A stretch of 32,665 bases of DNA from an uncultured Bacteroidota bacterium (GCA_902511755.1 CABXGL010000015.1:1-32665), one strand, 5' to 3'; shown: positions 8,698 through 17,835, counted from the stretch's first letter. The notes: a model not told the origin generated them from the letters alone. A program made the numbers and translations.

Positions 8698-10272
8698 TTG
8701 AAAATAAAAATATCAATACTATTTCTACTATTTTTTAATTTAATTTTTACTCAAGAAAAAAAAATTATTGAAATAATAGAGGCAGGTTCGTTTGACAGAA
8801 ATGAACAGACAAACCCAGGAGCAAATATTTTAAAAAAAAATGATAAAATAAGAGTTCATCTATTTCATGATGGAATGAATATTTACTCTGACTATGCATT
8901 ATTTTTTAAAAAAAATAATTCTTTTAAAGCTTCAGGAAATGTAGTTGTTATTCAGGGTGATAGTATAAACCTATTAAGTAATTATTTAGATTATGATGGA
9001 AATGTCAGAAAAATTATTGCAACTGGAAATGTTGACTTTTCTAATAATGATACAAACTTAAAAACTGAAATTCTTTTTCATGACAGAAATTCAAAAGAAT
9101 TTTTTTTTGAAAAAGGAGGTATAATTAAAGATAGTGCGACGACTATAAAAAGTATTGAAGGAAAATATTTTCAAAAAAATTCAAAGTATACTTTCAACAA
9201 AAATGTGGAAATAAATAATCCTGAATATAATATAGAATCTAATAAATTAGATTACTATACTAAATCTGAACACGCATATTTCTTTGGACCTACAACAATT
9301 AAAGGATCAGATTATGATATTTATTGTGAAAAAGGTTTTTACGATACCAAAAAAAAGAGTGGATTTTTTACTAGAAATTCAAAAATAAATTATAATAATA
9401 GAATAATTGAGGGAGATAGTTTAAATTTTGATGACAGTAAAGAATTTGCATCAGCTACTAAAAATATTGTTTTAACTGATACAATTAATAAAACGATAAT
9501 TAAAGGAAATTATGCAGAAGTTTTCAAAGCTATTGACTCAGCTATGATTACTAAAAAATCTATTGCAATTAAAATGGTAGAAAAAGATTCATTATTTATT
9601 AAAGCCGATACACTATTTGCTATTGGACCTGCAGAAAATAGAATAATAAAAGGAAGATATAATGTTAGAATATTCAAGCAAAATTTAAGTGGAAAATCCG
9701 ATAAAATAATAATAAATCAAAAGAGTGGATTAACTAAACTTTTAAGAAATGAGATAAGTGAAAGACAAAAGCAGATTCTAACTATAAATGAAATAGCAAA
9801 AATAAATCCAATTTTATGGAATGGGGATAGTCAAATGACAGGAGATGAAATTCACATAACAAGAGATATCAGAACAAATGATCTCGATTCTTTGAAAATC
9901 TTAAATAATGCATTTATAATTGAAAAAGATACTTTAGGAGAAAATAATTTCAATCAAATGAAAGGAATAAAGCTATTTGGAAAATTTCAAAAAAATGAAT
10001 TAAAAACTATTGAGCTTATTCAAAATACTGAAATGATTTACTATTTATATGATGAAAAGACAAAAGATTTAATTGGAATTGATAAAGCAATTTGTAGTTC
10101 GATTATTATGGAAATTGAAAATAATAATATAAAAGAAATTACTTTTTTTACAAATCCAGAAGGAGAAGTTTATCCTGAAGAAGAAATGGAATTAAATCTT
10201 AAAGTTTTAAATGGATTTAATTGGAGAATTGAAGAAAAAATAGAAAAAAAAGAAGAAATATTCATTAAATAA
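8698..10272 (+). CDS. OstA-like outer-envelope LPS transport protein (LptA/LptD-N-like)
   Basis: Exported protein of 524 aa. A short signal peptide (residues 1-18, hydrophobic core ISILFLLFFNLIF) begins at a TTG start. The body is a repetitive, beta-rich array of turns resembling OstA/LptA beta-jellyroll repeats, for example SFKASGNVVVIQGD, ATGNVDF and IKGSDYDIYCEKG. This is the domain used to bind and pass lipopolysaccharide from the inner to the outer membrane. It is much longer than E. coli LptA (about 185 aa) and carries no beta-barrel, matching a class of long OstA-like proteins seen in Bacteroidota. It sits 8 bp after purA and 5 bp before an aminotransferase gene, so all are likely co-transcribed. 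Its exact role in LPS export is inferred from the fold. Confidence 0.78.
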   Translation: MKIKISILFLLFFNLIFTQEKKIIEIIEAGSFDRNEQTNPGANILKKNDKIRVHLFHDGMNIYSDYALFFKKNNSFKASGNVVVIQGDSINLLSNYLDYDGNVRKIIATGNVDFSNNDTNLKTEILFHDRNSKEFFFEKGGIIKDSATTIKSIEGKYFQKNSKYTFNKNVEINNPEYNIESNKLDYYTKSEHAYFFGPTTIKGSDYDIYCEKGFYDTKKKSGFFTRNSKINYNNRIIEGDSLNFDDSKEFASATKNIVLTDTINKTIIKGNYAEVFKAIDSAMITKKSIAIKMVEKDSLFIKADTLFAIGPAENRIIKGRYNVRIFKQNLSGKSDKIIINQKSGLTKLLRNEISERQKQILTINEIAKINPILWNGDSQMTGDEIHITRDIRTNDLDSLKILNNAFIIEKDTLGENNFNQMKGIKLFGKFQKNELKTIELIQNTEMIYYLYDEKTKDLIGIDKAICSSIIMEIENNNIKEITFFTNPEGEVYPEEEMELNLKVLNGFNWRIEEKIEKKEEIFIK

Positions 10273-10277
10273 TTTTT

Positions 10278-11468
10278 TTGAAAAAAAATTTTTTTAAATA
10301 TCAAGCTCAAACTACAAATCATCCTCTAGCATTAGAAATTTCACATGCACAAGGGAGTTATATTTATGATAATAAAAATAAAAAATATTTAGATTTTGTA
10401 TCAGGTGTTTCAGCATCTAACCTAGGACATAGAAACAAAATAGTAAGTAATGCTGTAAAAAAACAAATTGACAAATATTGGCATGTAATGGTTTATGGTG
10501 AATTTGTACAAGAACCAACAGTAAAATTATGTGCATTATTATCTGAATACCTGCCTAGGTCATTATCTAATACATATCTCACAAATTCTGGTACAGAAGC
10601 AGTAGAAGCAGCGATGAAATTAGCTAAAAGAGCTACTGGAAGGACTAAAATAATTGCAGCAAAAAATGGGTATCATGGAAATACTCAAGGAGCAATGAGT
10701 ATTATGGGATTTGAAAATAGAAAAAGAGCATATAGACCTCTCTTACCTGATATAGATTTTATTGAATTTAATAATTATGATGATATCAAAAAAATTGATA
10801 ATAAAACGGCTGCAGTTTTTCTTGAAACAATTCAAGGAGGAGCAGGATTTATAACTCCAATTAATAATTATCTAAAAAAAATTAAAGAAAAGTGTGAAAA
10901 AGAAAATGCCTTACTAATATTAGATGAAATACAAACAGGAATTGGAAGAACTGGAAAATTATTTGCATTTGAACATTATAATATTATTCCAGATATTTTA
11001 ATTTATGGAAAAGGACTTGGAGGAGGCTTTCCCATAGGAGCATTGAGTTCTAGTAAAGAAAAAATGGGACTTTTTAAAAATAATCCAATTTTAGGACATA
11101 TTACTACCTTTGGAGGACACCCTGTTATATCTTCAGCTGCTTTAGCAAATTTAACAGAAACCTTAAACTCAGGTGTAATTAAAAAAATAAAAAAGAAAGA
11201 AAATTTGATTAAAAGATTATTAAAACATGATTTAATTAAAGAGATTAGAGGAAAGGGGCTGATGTTAGCATTAATAATGAAAAATAAAAAAATTGCCCAA
11301 GAGTTAGTGAGAAAAAGTTTAGTTAAAGGTTTGATTTTATTTTGGTTGCTATTTGAATCAAAAGCAGTAAGAATAACTCCGTCACTAACGATAAGTGAAA
11401 CAGAAATTAAATTAGGTTGTAAATTAATAATTAATACTTTAAATGAGATCAATAATAATGTTGATTAA
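10278..11468 (+). CDS. Class III PLP aminotransferase (acetylornithine/aspartate aminotransferase family)
   Basis: A 396-aa pyridoxal-phosphate transaminase of fold type I, class III. Signatures are LDFVSGVSASNLGHRN near the N-terminus, the phosphate loop TNSGTEAVE (102-110), GYHGNTQGAM (131-140), Asp216 in [14 protein letters not shown], and the Schiff-base lysine K245 in YGKGLGGGFPIGA. The TFGGHPV segment follows. It differs clearly from the RocD copy in this window. The substrate is not predictable: the family includes acetylornithine, ornithine and diamino-acid transaminases. Translation starts at TTG 10278, 5 bp after the OstA-like stop; no ATG is available at the N-terminus. A 78-bp gap follows before the TPR gene. 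Confidence 0.88.
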   Translation: MKKNFFKYQAQTTNHPLALEISHAQGSYIYDNKNKKYLDFVSGVSASNLGHRNKIVSNAVKKQIDKYWHVMVYGEFVQEPTVKLCALLSEYLPRSLSNTYLTNSGTEAVEAAMKLAKRATGRTKIIAAKNGYHGNTQGAMSIMGFENRKRAYRPLLPDIDFIEFNNYDDIKKIDNKTAAVFLETIQGGAGFITPINNYLKKIKEKCEKENALLILDEIQTGIGRTGKLFAFEHYNIIPDILIYGKGLGGGFPIGALSSSKEKMGLFKNNPILGHITTFGGHPVISSAALANLTETLNSGVIKKIKKKENLIKRLLKHDLIKEIRGKGLMLALIMKNKKIAQELVRKSLVKGLILFWLLFESKAVRITPSLTISETEIKLGCKLIINTLNEINNNVD

Positions 11469-11546
11469 TTTGTTAAAAAAATAATTTTAATAATTAATAG
11501 CATTCAACTTCTCTTACTATATTGGATTCTAATTAATCAAATTTAG

Positions 11547-12935
11547 ATGGAAGAGGAGTTTGATGATTTTCAAAATCATTCTATTTCGAAATTTGAATCT
11601 ATGCTTAAAACAAATTCATTTTTGTTTTTTGATTCAAATGAGTTTGAGGAAATTATAATTTATTATTTAGATATTGGCAACATATCACTTGCAAAAAAAG
11701 CTAATTCCTTAGCCTTAAAACAATATCCTAACTCAACCTCTCTTTCTATATTACAAATTGAAATCTTTTTATTAAATAATGAGATTGAAGAGGCAGAAAA
11801 AATAGCCCATAATATTTATGCAAGTGATCCATTAAGCCCTGAGATTTTAATTCAAAAATCTAAAATATATTCTAAGAAAAAGAATCATTCAAAAGCTATT
11901 AAAATTTTAAAAGAGGTTAATGTAAATTCCGATTTATATTATGAAGCATTATCTTTAATAGGAAAGGAATATCTTTTCATTGATGATTTTCAAAATGCAA
12001 AAAAAATATTTAACAAATGTTTAAATATAAACAATCGTGATTATTCAATTTTAAACAATATTCTTTTTTGTTTTGATTCAATTGGAAATTCAAAAAGTAC
12101 AATAAAATTTTTAAATGATTTTCTAGAAACTAATCCATATTGTGAAATTGCATGGCATCAACTAGGCAAACAGTATGCTAAAGATGAAATGTATGAAGAG
12201 GCATTAAGTGCATTTGATTTTGCAATAATTTGTGATGACTCATTCACAGGTGCATATATTGAGATGGCTAAAATTCTTGAAAAATTAAAAAGGATTAATG
12301 AAGCTATTGAAAAATATGAAATTTCAATGGGAATTAATGGTCCCAACCCATTTGCTTTATTTAGATTAGCACGTTGTCACGATAAATTGGGTAATTTCGA
12401 ATTAGCCTTATCATATTATACTCAAACAATTGATCAAGACCCAATTCATGATAAAGCATGGATGTATATTTCCTTATACTATTTTAATAAGAAAAAATTT
12501 AATGAATCAAAAAACAATCTACTTAAAGCATTGGAAATAGATTCAGAGAAAATAAAATACTGGGAACTTTACCTTAAAATTAGTGTTGAATTAGGTTTAT
12601 ATAATGAAACTGAACTTGCATTTATAGAAATTCTATCATTAGACGAATTAAATATAAATACACTTTCTTTTCTAACGCAAATTTTGATAAAAATCCCTAA
12701 TAATAAAAAATTACATTATAGACTTTTAAAATCAATTGATTTATTTCCTAAGTCTGATGAAAATGAAATAAACTATTTGTTATCTGCTATTTACTTTAAT
12801 TTATCAGAAAATAAAAATGCAATCTTATTCCTTAAAAAAGCATATTTCTATAATCCCTCCAAATATGAATATTTTAAAGAACTATTCTCATTAATTCCAA
12901 AATTGCAAGTTTTTAAAAACTTACACGTAAGCTAA
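11547..12935 (+). CDS. Tetratricopeptide-repeat protein
   Basis: A 462-aa protein made almost entirely of 34-residue helical repeats of TPR type. Clear repeats include AWHQLGKQYAKDEMYEEALSAFD (about 206-228), GAYIEMAKILEKLKRINEAIEKYE, ALFRLARCHDKLGNFELALSYY and AWMYISLYYFNKKKFNESKNNLLKALE. The N-terminus is acidic and lacks a signal peptide or membrane span, so it is probably cytoplasmic. TPR arrays mediate protein-protein contacts, and no catalytic motif is visible. The partner is unknown. It sits between the class III aminotransferase and the first DUF368 gene on the same strand, with 32 bp to the latter. Confidence 0.88.
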   Translation: MEEEFDDFQNHSISKFESMLKTNSFLFFDSNEFEEIIIYYLDIGNISLAKKANSLALKQYPNSTSLSILQIEIFLLNNEIEEAEKIAHNIYASDPLSPEILIQKSKIYSKKKNHSKAIKILKEVNVNSDLYYEALSLIGKEYLFIDDFQNAKKIFNKCLNINNRDYSILNNILFCFDSIGNSKSTIKFLNDFLETNPYCEIAWHQLGKQYAKDEMYEEALSAFDFAIICDDSFTGAYIEMAKILEKLKRINEAIEKYEISMGINGPNPFALFRLARCHDKLGNFELALSYYTQTIDQDPIHDKAWMYISLYYFNKKKFNESKNNLLKALEIDSEKIKYWELYLKISVELGLYNETELAFIEILSLDELNINTLSFLTQILIKIPNNKKLHYRLLKSIDLFPKSDENEINYLLSAIYFNLSENKNAILFLKKAYFYNPSKYEYFKELFSLIPKLQVFKNLHVS

Positions 12936-12967
12936 TTTATCTATTTAATTATCTTAATTTTAATAAA

Positions 12968-13918
12968 ATGAAAAAAAATGTTTTGTCACGTTTTTCTATA
13001 TTCCTTAGGGGAATGGCAATGGGTATTGCTGATATAATTCCAGGAGTTTCTGGAGGAACTATTGCAATCATTACAGGAATTTATGAAGAGTTTTTAAGCA
13101 CTCTAAATAAAATTGATTTTATGATATTTAGACTTTTATTCAAAGGTAAATTTCAAAAAATTTGGAAAAATTATAATTTAAGTTTTCTATTAAGTTTATT
13201 ACTAGGAATATTTACTAGCATATTAATTTTTAGTCACTACATTACTTTTTTAATAAAAAATCATCCTATTGCATTATGGGCATTTTTCTTTGGACTAATT
13301 TTCTCTAGCATATTTTTTCTATTAAAACAAATTAAAAATTGGAATTTTAAAAATTCTAAGTTTGCATTTACAACTAAAATATCTCTACTTGTTTTTGGCT
13401 TTCTAACAGCAATTTATGTCCAAATGTTAAATCCAGGTAAAAGTGAAATTGACCATGTCTATTTATTCATTTGTGGAATGATCAGTATAACAGCAATGTT
13501 ACTTCCAGGTATATCAGGAGCATATATATTAATTTTATTAGGTGCCTATGAGACTATGTTAGATACATTAAAAGAAGTAATAAAACTTAACACAGATTAC
13601 TTCCTAAACTTTTTCTCATTTATAATTGGGGCTATTATAAGTATAAAATTATTTTCTAAATTTTTAACCTGGGGATACAATAAACATAAAGATAATACTC
13701 TTTCATGTTTAATAGGATTTATGATTGGATCTCTCCCAGTATTATGGCCATGGAAGACAGAAAGTATTTCAAAAGATTTTTTTCTGTCTAATTTATATTT
13801 ACCATCATTACATTCTACAAATTCAACTTTTATAGAGGGAATCATATTTATTCTACTTGGAATAGCAGTAGTTTTAATTTTAGAATACTTGTCAAAAAAA
13901 AATGCAAAACAGAAATAA
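12968..13918 (+). CDS. DUF368 polytopic membrane protein, copy 1 (PopT-like polyprenyl-phosphate transporter)
   Basis: DUF368-family inner-membrane protein of 316 aa with about 8-9 hydrophobic spans. Members of this family (PopT), alongside DedA proteins, have been reported as undecaprenyl-phosphate recycling transporters that return the lipid carrier for peptidoglycan and O-antigen synthesis. The family signature appears twice, once per half: GIADIIPGVSGGTIAIITG (about 18-36) and LLPGISGAYILILLG (about 179-193), consistent with inverted-repeat symmetry. A third landmark, GFMIGSLPVLWPWK, lies near the C-terminus. The next gene, also DUF368, starts 17 bp inside its 3' end, so translation is probably coupled. 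Function in this organism is inferred from family. Confidence 0.88.
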   Translation: MKKNVLSRFSIFLRGMAMGIADIIPGVSGGTIAIITGIYEEFLSTLNKIDFMIFRLLFKGKFQKIWKNYNLSFLLSLLLGIFTSILIFSHYITFLIKNHPIALWAFFFGLIFSSIFFLLKQIKNWNFKNSKFAFTTKISLLVFGFLTAIYVQMLNPGKSEIDHVYLFICGMISITAMLLPGISGAYILILLGAYETMLDTLKEVIKLNTDYFLNFFSFIIGAIISIKLFSKFLTWGYNKHKDNTLSCLIGFMIGSLPVLWPWKTESISKDFFLSNLYLPSLHSTNSTFIEGIIFILLGIAVVLILEYLSKKNAKQK

Positions 13919-14918
13919 AAAAGATTTATTTATTCTATTAATAAAAAGTATCTTAATGGGAACGGCTAATAAATTACCTGGAATTTCAGGCGGATTAGTT
14001 GCATTAATAACAGGTTTCTATAATGAAATGATAAATACATTTAAAAAAATAAATTTCAAAATATTTATTTGTATAATTAAAGGAAATGCTAGGGAATTTA
14101 ACAATAATTATAATGGACTTTTTTTAATAACTATACTTTTAGGAATAGTAATTAGTTATTTTACTACATCACAAATATTAGATTACTTTTTTAAGATATC
14201 AGAACTTAATGTTTGGTCTGTTTTTTATGGAATGATAATAGCATCTATAATAATCCTAATTAAAAAAAATAAAATTAGAAATAAAAAAGAAATGATTTTT
14301 TTTGTATTGGGTTTATTTGTAGGATTAATTTTAAGTTTATCCGAACCATTATCAGAAAATAAAAATTTTTTATTTGTTTTTTTTTGTGGGTTTATAAGTA
14401 TATGTGGAATGGTAATACCTGGTATTTCAGGTTCATTTCTATTAATTCTATTAGGAAATTATAAACTTCTTCTAGTAGACTCTGTTAACGAATTTTTTAA
14501 ATTATTTAAAAACATTTTCAGATTTCAAAATTCAAATGAAATTGATTTTGAATTAATAAAAATTCTAATAATTTTTTGTCTAGGATCAATTATTGGTTTG
14601 ATTTTATTATCTAATTTATTGAGTTATTTAACAAAAAAATATACTAATCAAATAAATCAATTAATAATTGGATTTGTTATAGGATCATTATTAATTATAT
14701 GGCCTTGGAGAAAAGTTTATATAGATTCAGATTCAACAATTAATTCTCTTAATAATTTAGAAATCATAAATAATTATTTAGGATATTTACCTGATCTTAG
14801 TCAATCAAATAATATCATAGCTTTAATTTGGATATTAATTGGACTTTTGTTTGTAATTTATATTGAAAAATATGCTTCAAGAAAAAAATATATATGGACT
14901 AATAGGAAAAAAAATTAG
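13902..14918 (+). CDS. DUF368 polytopic membrane protein, copy 2 (divergent tandem paralogue)
   Basis: A second DUF368 protein of 338 aa with the same topology as copy 1 and a longer loop before the last spans. Both half-motifs are kept: GTANKLPGISGGLVALITG (about 20-38) and MVIPGISGSFLLILLG (about 171-186), plus GFVIGSLLIIWPWRK. The conserved Asp of the usual AD(x)xPGVSGG motif is Asn here (TANKLPG against IADIIPG), so the two copies may differ in substrate or activity. It overlaps copy 1 by 17 bp at its start and the aroE ORF by 47 bp at its end. The pair may form a heterodimer or act on different polyprenyl phosphates; neither idea is tested by sequence. Confidence 0.87.
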   Translation: MQNRNKKDLFILLIKSILMGTANKLPGISGGLVALITGFYNEMINTFKKINFKIFICIIKGNAREFNNNYNGLFLITILLGIVISYFTTSQILDYFFKISELNVWSVFYGMIIASIIILIKKNKIRNKKEMIFFVLGLFVGLILSLSEPLSENKNFLFVFFCGFISICGMVIPGISGSFLLILLGNYKLLLVDSVNEFFKLFKNIFRFQNSNEIDFELIKILIIFCLGSIIGLILLSNLLSYLTKKYTNQINQLIIGFVIGSLLIIWPWRKVYIDSDSTINSLNNLEIINNYLGYLPDLSQSNNIIALIWILIGLLFVIYIEKYASRKKYIWTNRKKN

Positions 14919-15618
14919 TTATTCCTTTTCAAAAAATTATTTTACAAATAAATTTAAAAAATCCAATTTAGATTCTAATTATACATATGAAAACCTTGAT
15001 TTGGATGATATTAATCAATTTAAAAATATCCTAAAACAAAAAAAATTTAATGGATTTAATGTTACTATTCCATATAAAGAAAAAATAATTAAATTTTTAG
15101 ATACACTAGATTCAGATGCTGAAAAAATCGGGGCTGTAAATACAATAAAAGTTTGTTCGAATAATCAATTAAAAGGATATAATACAGACTATATTGGTTT
15201 TATTAAATCAATAAGCCCAATTTTAAATAAAACACATAAAAAAGCAATATTATTAGGATCTGGAGGAGCTTCTAAATCAATAATTTTTGGATTAGATAAA
15301 TTAAATATTTCATCTATAGTTGTATCAAGATCAAAAGAAAAAGGTAATATCATATATGAAGAATTAAATAATGAGATAATAAATGCATCTCAAATTATAA
15401 TTAATTGTAGCCCTGTTGGAACATTTCCAAAAATAAATGAATCTCCAAAAATTCCATATAAATGCATTAATAGTAAACATATATGCTATGACTTAATTTA
15501 TAATCCATTAGAAAGTAAATTTTTAAAAGAATCGAAGAAGAATAATGCAACTATCCTAAATGGAATGGAAATGCTAAAAATTCAGGCAGAAGAAAGTTGG
15601 AAAATTTGGAATACTTAA
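14872..15618 (+). CDS. aroE: Shikimate dehydrogenase
   Basis: NADP-dependent enzyme reducing 3-dehydroshikimate to shikimate in aromatic amino acid synthesis. From the ATG at 14872 it has 248 aa. Motifs are YGLIGKKISYSFSKNYF (8-24), NGFNVTIPYKEKI with catalytic K69, GAVNTI, GYNTDYIGF with catalytic D106, the nucleotide-binding LLGSGGASKS (127-136), and the closing NGMEMLKIQAEESW. INCSPVGTFP replaces the more usual (N)TPxGM.P, a mild deviation near the cofactor site. The ATG is preferred over a TTG at 14863 because the family begins a few residues before YGLIG. The start lies 47 bp inside the upstream DUF368 gene in another frame. Confidence 0.92.
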   Translation: MLQEKNIYGLIGKKISYSFSKNYFTNKFKKSNLDSNYTYENLDLDDINQFKNILKQKKFNGFNVTIPYKEKIIKFLDTLDSDAEKIGAVNTIKVCSNNQLKGYNTDYIGFIKSISPILNKTHKKAILLGSGGASKSIIFGLDKLNISSIVVSRSKEKGNIIYEELNNEIINASQIIINCSPVGTFPKINESPKIPYKCINSKHICYDLIYNPLESKFLKESKKNNATILNGMEMLKIQAEESWKIWNT

Positions 15619-15645
15619 TTTAAATTAAAGTAACTTAATAAAAAA

Positions 15646-17061
15646 GTGAGTTTGGAAAAAAGTAGACATATTAATCTAAATAAAAATCTAGAAGAGAAAA
15701 AAAGACTCATAGAAAGATTAAAAAATCTAATAATCCTAGATAGTAATATGCATGAAAAATATCTAGAATTCAAAGAGATACAAAAAAAATGGTTTAATAT
15801 AGGTCCAGCTTCAAGGAAAGAAAATTCAATTATATGGAATAATTTTAAACATCACATAAAAAATTTCTACGACTATCTTCATTTAAATAGAAAATTTAAA
15901 GAAATAGATATTAAACATAATGAAAAGGAAAAGGAAATAATTTTAAAACAAGCAAAAGAGCTAAGTAAAAGTAACGATATAATAAAATCATTTAAATTCT
16001 ATGAAAGATTAAATAAAAAATGGAAATATGAGATTGGACCTACAAGTAAAGAAAATGACAAAAAATTAAATAAAAAATTCATAGAAATAGGAAAAGAAAT
16101 TAATGCTAAAAAAATAGAATTTGATAATAATAAAGATATAATACTAAATGAGAATTTATTAAAAAAAGAAGAACATCTAAAAGAAATTATTGATATAACA
16201 AAGATAGAATGTAATACACAAAAAGAGTGGCAAAAGAAAAATATGAAGTTCGAAAAAATAAAAAAACTAATAGAAAAAACAGGACCTATACCATCAAATA
16301 AAAAAAAATCATTTTGGAAAAATTATAAAGAAAGTATAAGAAACTATTACTCCTCAAAAAATCTTTATTATAAAACTTTAAAAAATATATACAGAGAAAA
16401 CATCTTAAAACAAAAAAATTTAATAGAAAAAGCAGAAAAGCTACAGTCAAATAAAAATCTAGATAAAAGCAAAAAAGAAATTATTCTTATTCAAAAAGAA
16501 TGGAAAAAAATAATCCCTGTTCCATATAAAATAAATCAAAAAAATTATCTAAAATTTAAATCTATATGTAATTACTTTTTTAATAGAATTGATGAAAAAA
16601 AAGCAAATAAATTAAAAGAAGATAAAAAAGCTAAAGCTTCTAGAAATAAATTTTTAAAAGAAGTCGAAAATGATAAATCAAAAAAAGAAATAGATATAAA
16701 AAATTTAATGAATGCATGGAAAGAACTGGGTAAAGCAGACTTAGAAAATGAACTGAAATTTGAAAAAACTATAATTAAAGTTCTTGTTTCTAAAGGGTTT
16801 AATAAAGAAGAATCTAAAATGAAATTTTTTGAAGTTAAATCAAAGACAATGAATAATGCTGAAAAAAACAAAAAAATCAATGAATTAATAAAAGAATTAG
16901 ATAATTTAAAAAAGCAGCTTTCTACACTAGAAAATAATCTTTCATTCTTTAACGAAAAATCAAAAGAAAATACACTTTTAAATAAAGTTCATAAAGACAT
17001 AGATAAAAATAAAGAACAAATAAATAGTATTACTTCTCAAATAAATATTTTAAAGGATTAA
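15646..17061 (+). CDS. DUF349 domain-containing repeat protein, Lys/Asn-rich
   Basis: A 471-aa cytoplasmic-looking protein with repeated DUF349 units. At least four degenerate copies can be read by their W-x(3-5)-GP core: KKWFNIGPASRKEN, KKWKYEIGPTSKEN, IEKTGPIPSNKKK and KEWKKIIPVPYKIN, each followed by an F-x(3)-Y/F helix. Helices between units are highly charged and probably coiled coil. The C-terminal 60 residues form a further predicted coiled coil (NELIKELDNLKKQLSTLENN). The composition is extremely rich in Lys, Asn, Ile and Glu. DUF349 proteins have no firmly known biochemical role. The start is GTG at 15646, 27 bp after aroE. It ends 5 bp before the convergent mazG stop. Confidence 0.85.
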   Translation: MSLEKSRHINLNKNLEEKKRLIERLKNLIILDSNMHEKYLEFKEIQKKWFNIGPASRKENSIIWNNFKHHIKNFYDYLHLNRKFKEIDIKHNEKEKEIILKQAKELSKSNDIIKSFKFYERLNKKWKYEIGPTSKENDKKLNKKFIEIGKEINAKKIEFDNNKDIILNENLLKKEEHLKEIIDITKIECNTQKEWQKKNMKFEKIKKLIEKTGPIPSNKKKSFWKNYKESIRNYYSSKNLYYKTLKNIYRENILKQKNLIEKAEKLQSNKNLDKSKKEIILIQKEWKKIIPVPYKINQKNYLKFKSICNYFFNRIDEKKANKLKEDKKAKASRNKFLKEVENDKSKKEIDIKNLMNAWKELGKADLENELKFEKTIIKVLVSKGFNKEESKMKFFEVKSKTMNNAEKNKKINELIKELDNLKKQLSTLENNLSFFNEKSKENTLLNKVHKDIDKNKEQINSITSQINILKD

Positions 17062-17066
17062 TACTA

Positions 17067-17831
17067 TTATTTTACCATTTCCCAATATTTATTTAATTCA
17101 TCTAAACTTGTATTTTGAAAACTTTTATTTTCTGATTTCATTTTATTCTCTAATAGCATAAATCTTTTGATAAATTTTTTATTAGTTTTTTCAAGAGCTG
17201 AATCTGGATTAACACCAATATGTCTTCCAAAATTAATTACAGAAAAAATAAGATCACCAAATTCATCTTCTATGCTATTAAAATCTTCTCTTTCTAATTC
17301 ATCAGAAAGCTCCTCTAATTCCTCCAATATCTTGTTTTTAACTTTTCTTTTATCATTCCAATCAAAACCAACATTAGAAGCCTTTTGTTGAATTCTCATA
17401 GATTTTAGAATTGAAGGAAGAGATTTAGGAACTCCCTGTAATACACTTTCTCTACCATCTTTTAGTTTTAACTTTTCCCAATTTAATCTAACTTCACTTT
17501 CATTTATATTTTTAGTTTTATCATATACGTGAGGATGTCTATAAATTAATTTTTTTGAGATCCCATCTGCAACATCTGAAATATCAAATTTATTTGATTC
17601 ACTTGCTATTTTTGAATAAAATATAACATGTAATAAAAGGTCACCTAATTCATTTTTAATTTCTTCAATATTATTTTCTGAAATAGCATCTACTAGTTCA
17701 TATGTTTCTTCAATAGTTAAGGGTTTTAAGGATTCAAAAGTTTGTTTTTTATCCCAAGGGCATTTTTCCCTAAGATCATCCATTATTTCTAAGAGACGAC
17801 CAATAGATTTTAATTGTTTCTCTTTTGACAT
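17067..17831 (-). CDS. mazG: Nucleoside triphosphate pyrophosphohydrolase
   Basis: All-alpha NTP pyrophosphatase that hydrolyses NTPs/dNTPs to monophosphates and pyrophosphate, thought to clean the nucleotide pool and to lower (p)ppGpp. From ATG 17831 it has 254 aa. The first MazG domain has CPWDKKQT and the metal-binding EExxE/ExxD pattern: E41, E42, E45, then E61 and D64 in NELGDLLLHV. The second domain repeats it in EELEELSDELE and EDEFGDLIFSVINFGRH. RHPHVY lies between. An upstream in-frame GTG (17864) would add 11 residues and place the start inside def; the ATG 4 bp after the def stop fits the family better. It is the last gene of a ruvX-def-mazG unit. Confidence 0.92.
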   Translation of the reverse strand: MSKEKQLKSIGRLLEIMDDLREKCPWDKKQTFESLKPLTIEETYELVDAISENNIEEIKNELGDLLLHVIFYSKIASESNKFDISDVADGISKKLIYRHPHVYDKTKNINESEVRLNWEKLKLKDGRESVLQGVPKSLPSILKSMRIQQKASNVGFDWNDKRKVKNKILEELEELSDELEREDFNSIEDEFGDLIFSVINFGRHIGVNPDSALEKTNKKFIKRFMLLENKMKSENKSFQNTSLDELNKYWEMVK

Positions 17832-17835
17832 AAAA

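Noticed and set aside
11003-11452. 149-aa open frame on the minus strand inside the class III aminotransferase gene
   Set aside because: It is antisense to a gene with all family motifs; the peptide is a low-complexity mirror of the sense codons with no recognisable domain.
14863-14871. TTG start for aroE
   Set aside because: The ATG three codons downstream gives a standard N-terminus; the TTG only adds residues and overlap.
16572-16880. 102-aa minus-strand frame inside the DUF349 gene, Phe/Ser/Leu-rich
   Set aside because: It is the antisense of Lys/Glu-rich codons, which always reads as Phe/Leu/Ser and imitates a membrane protein.
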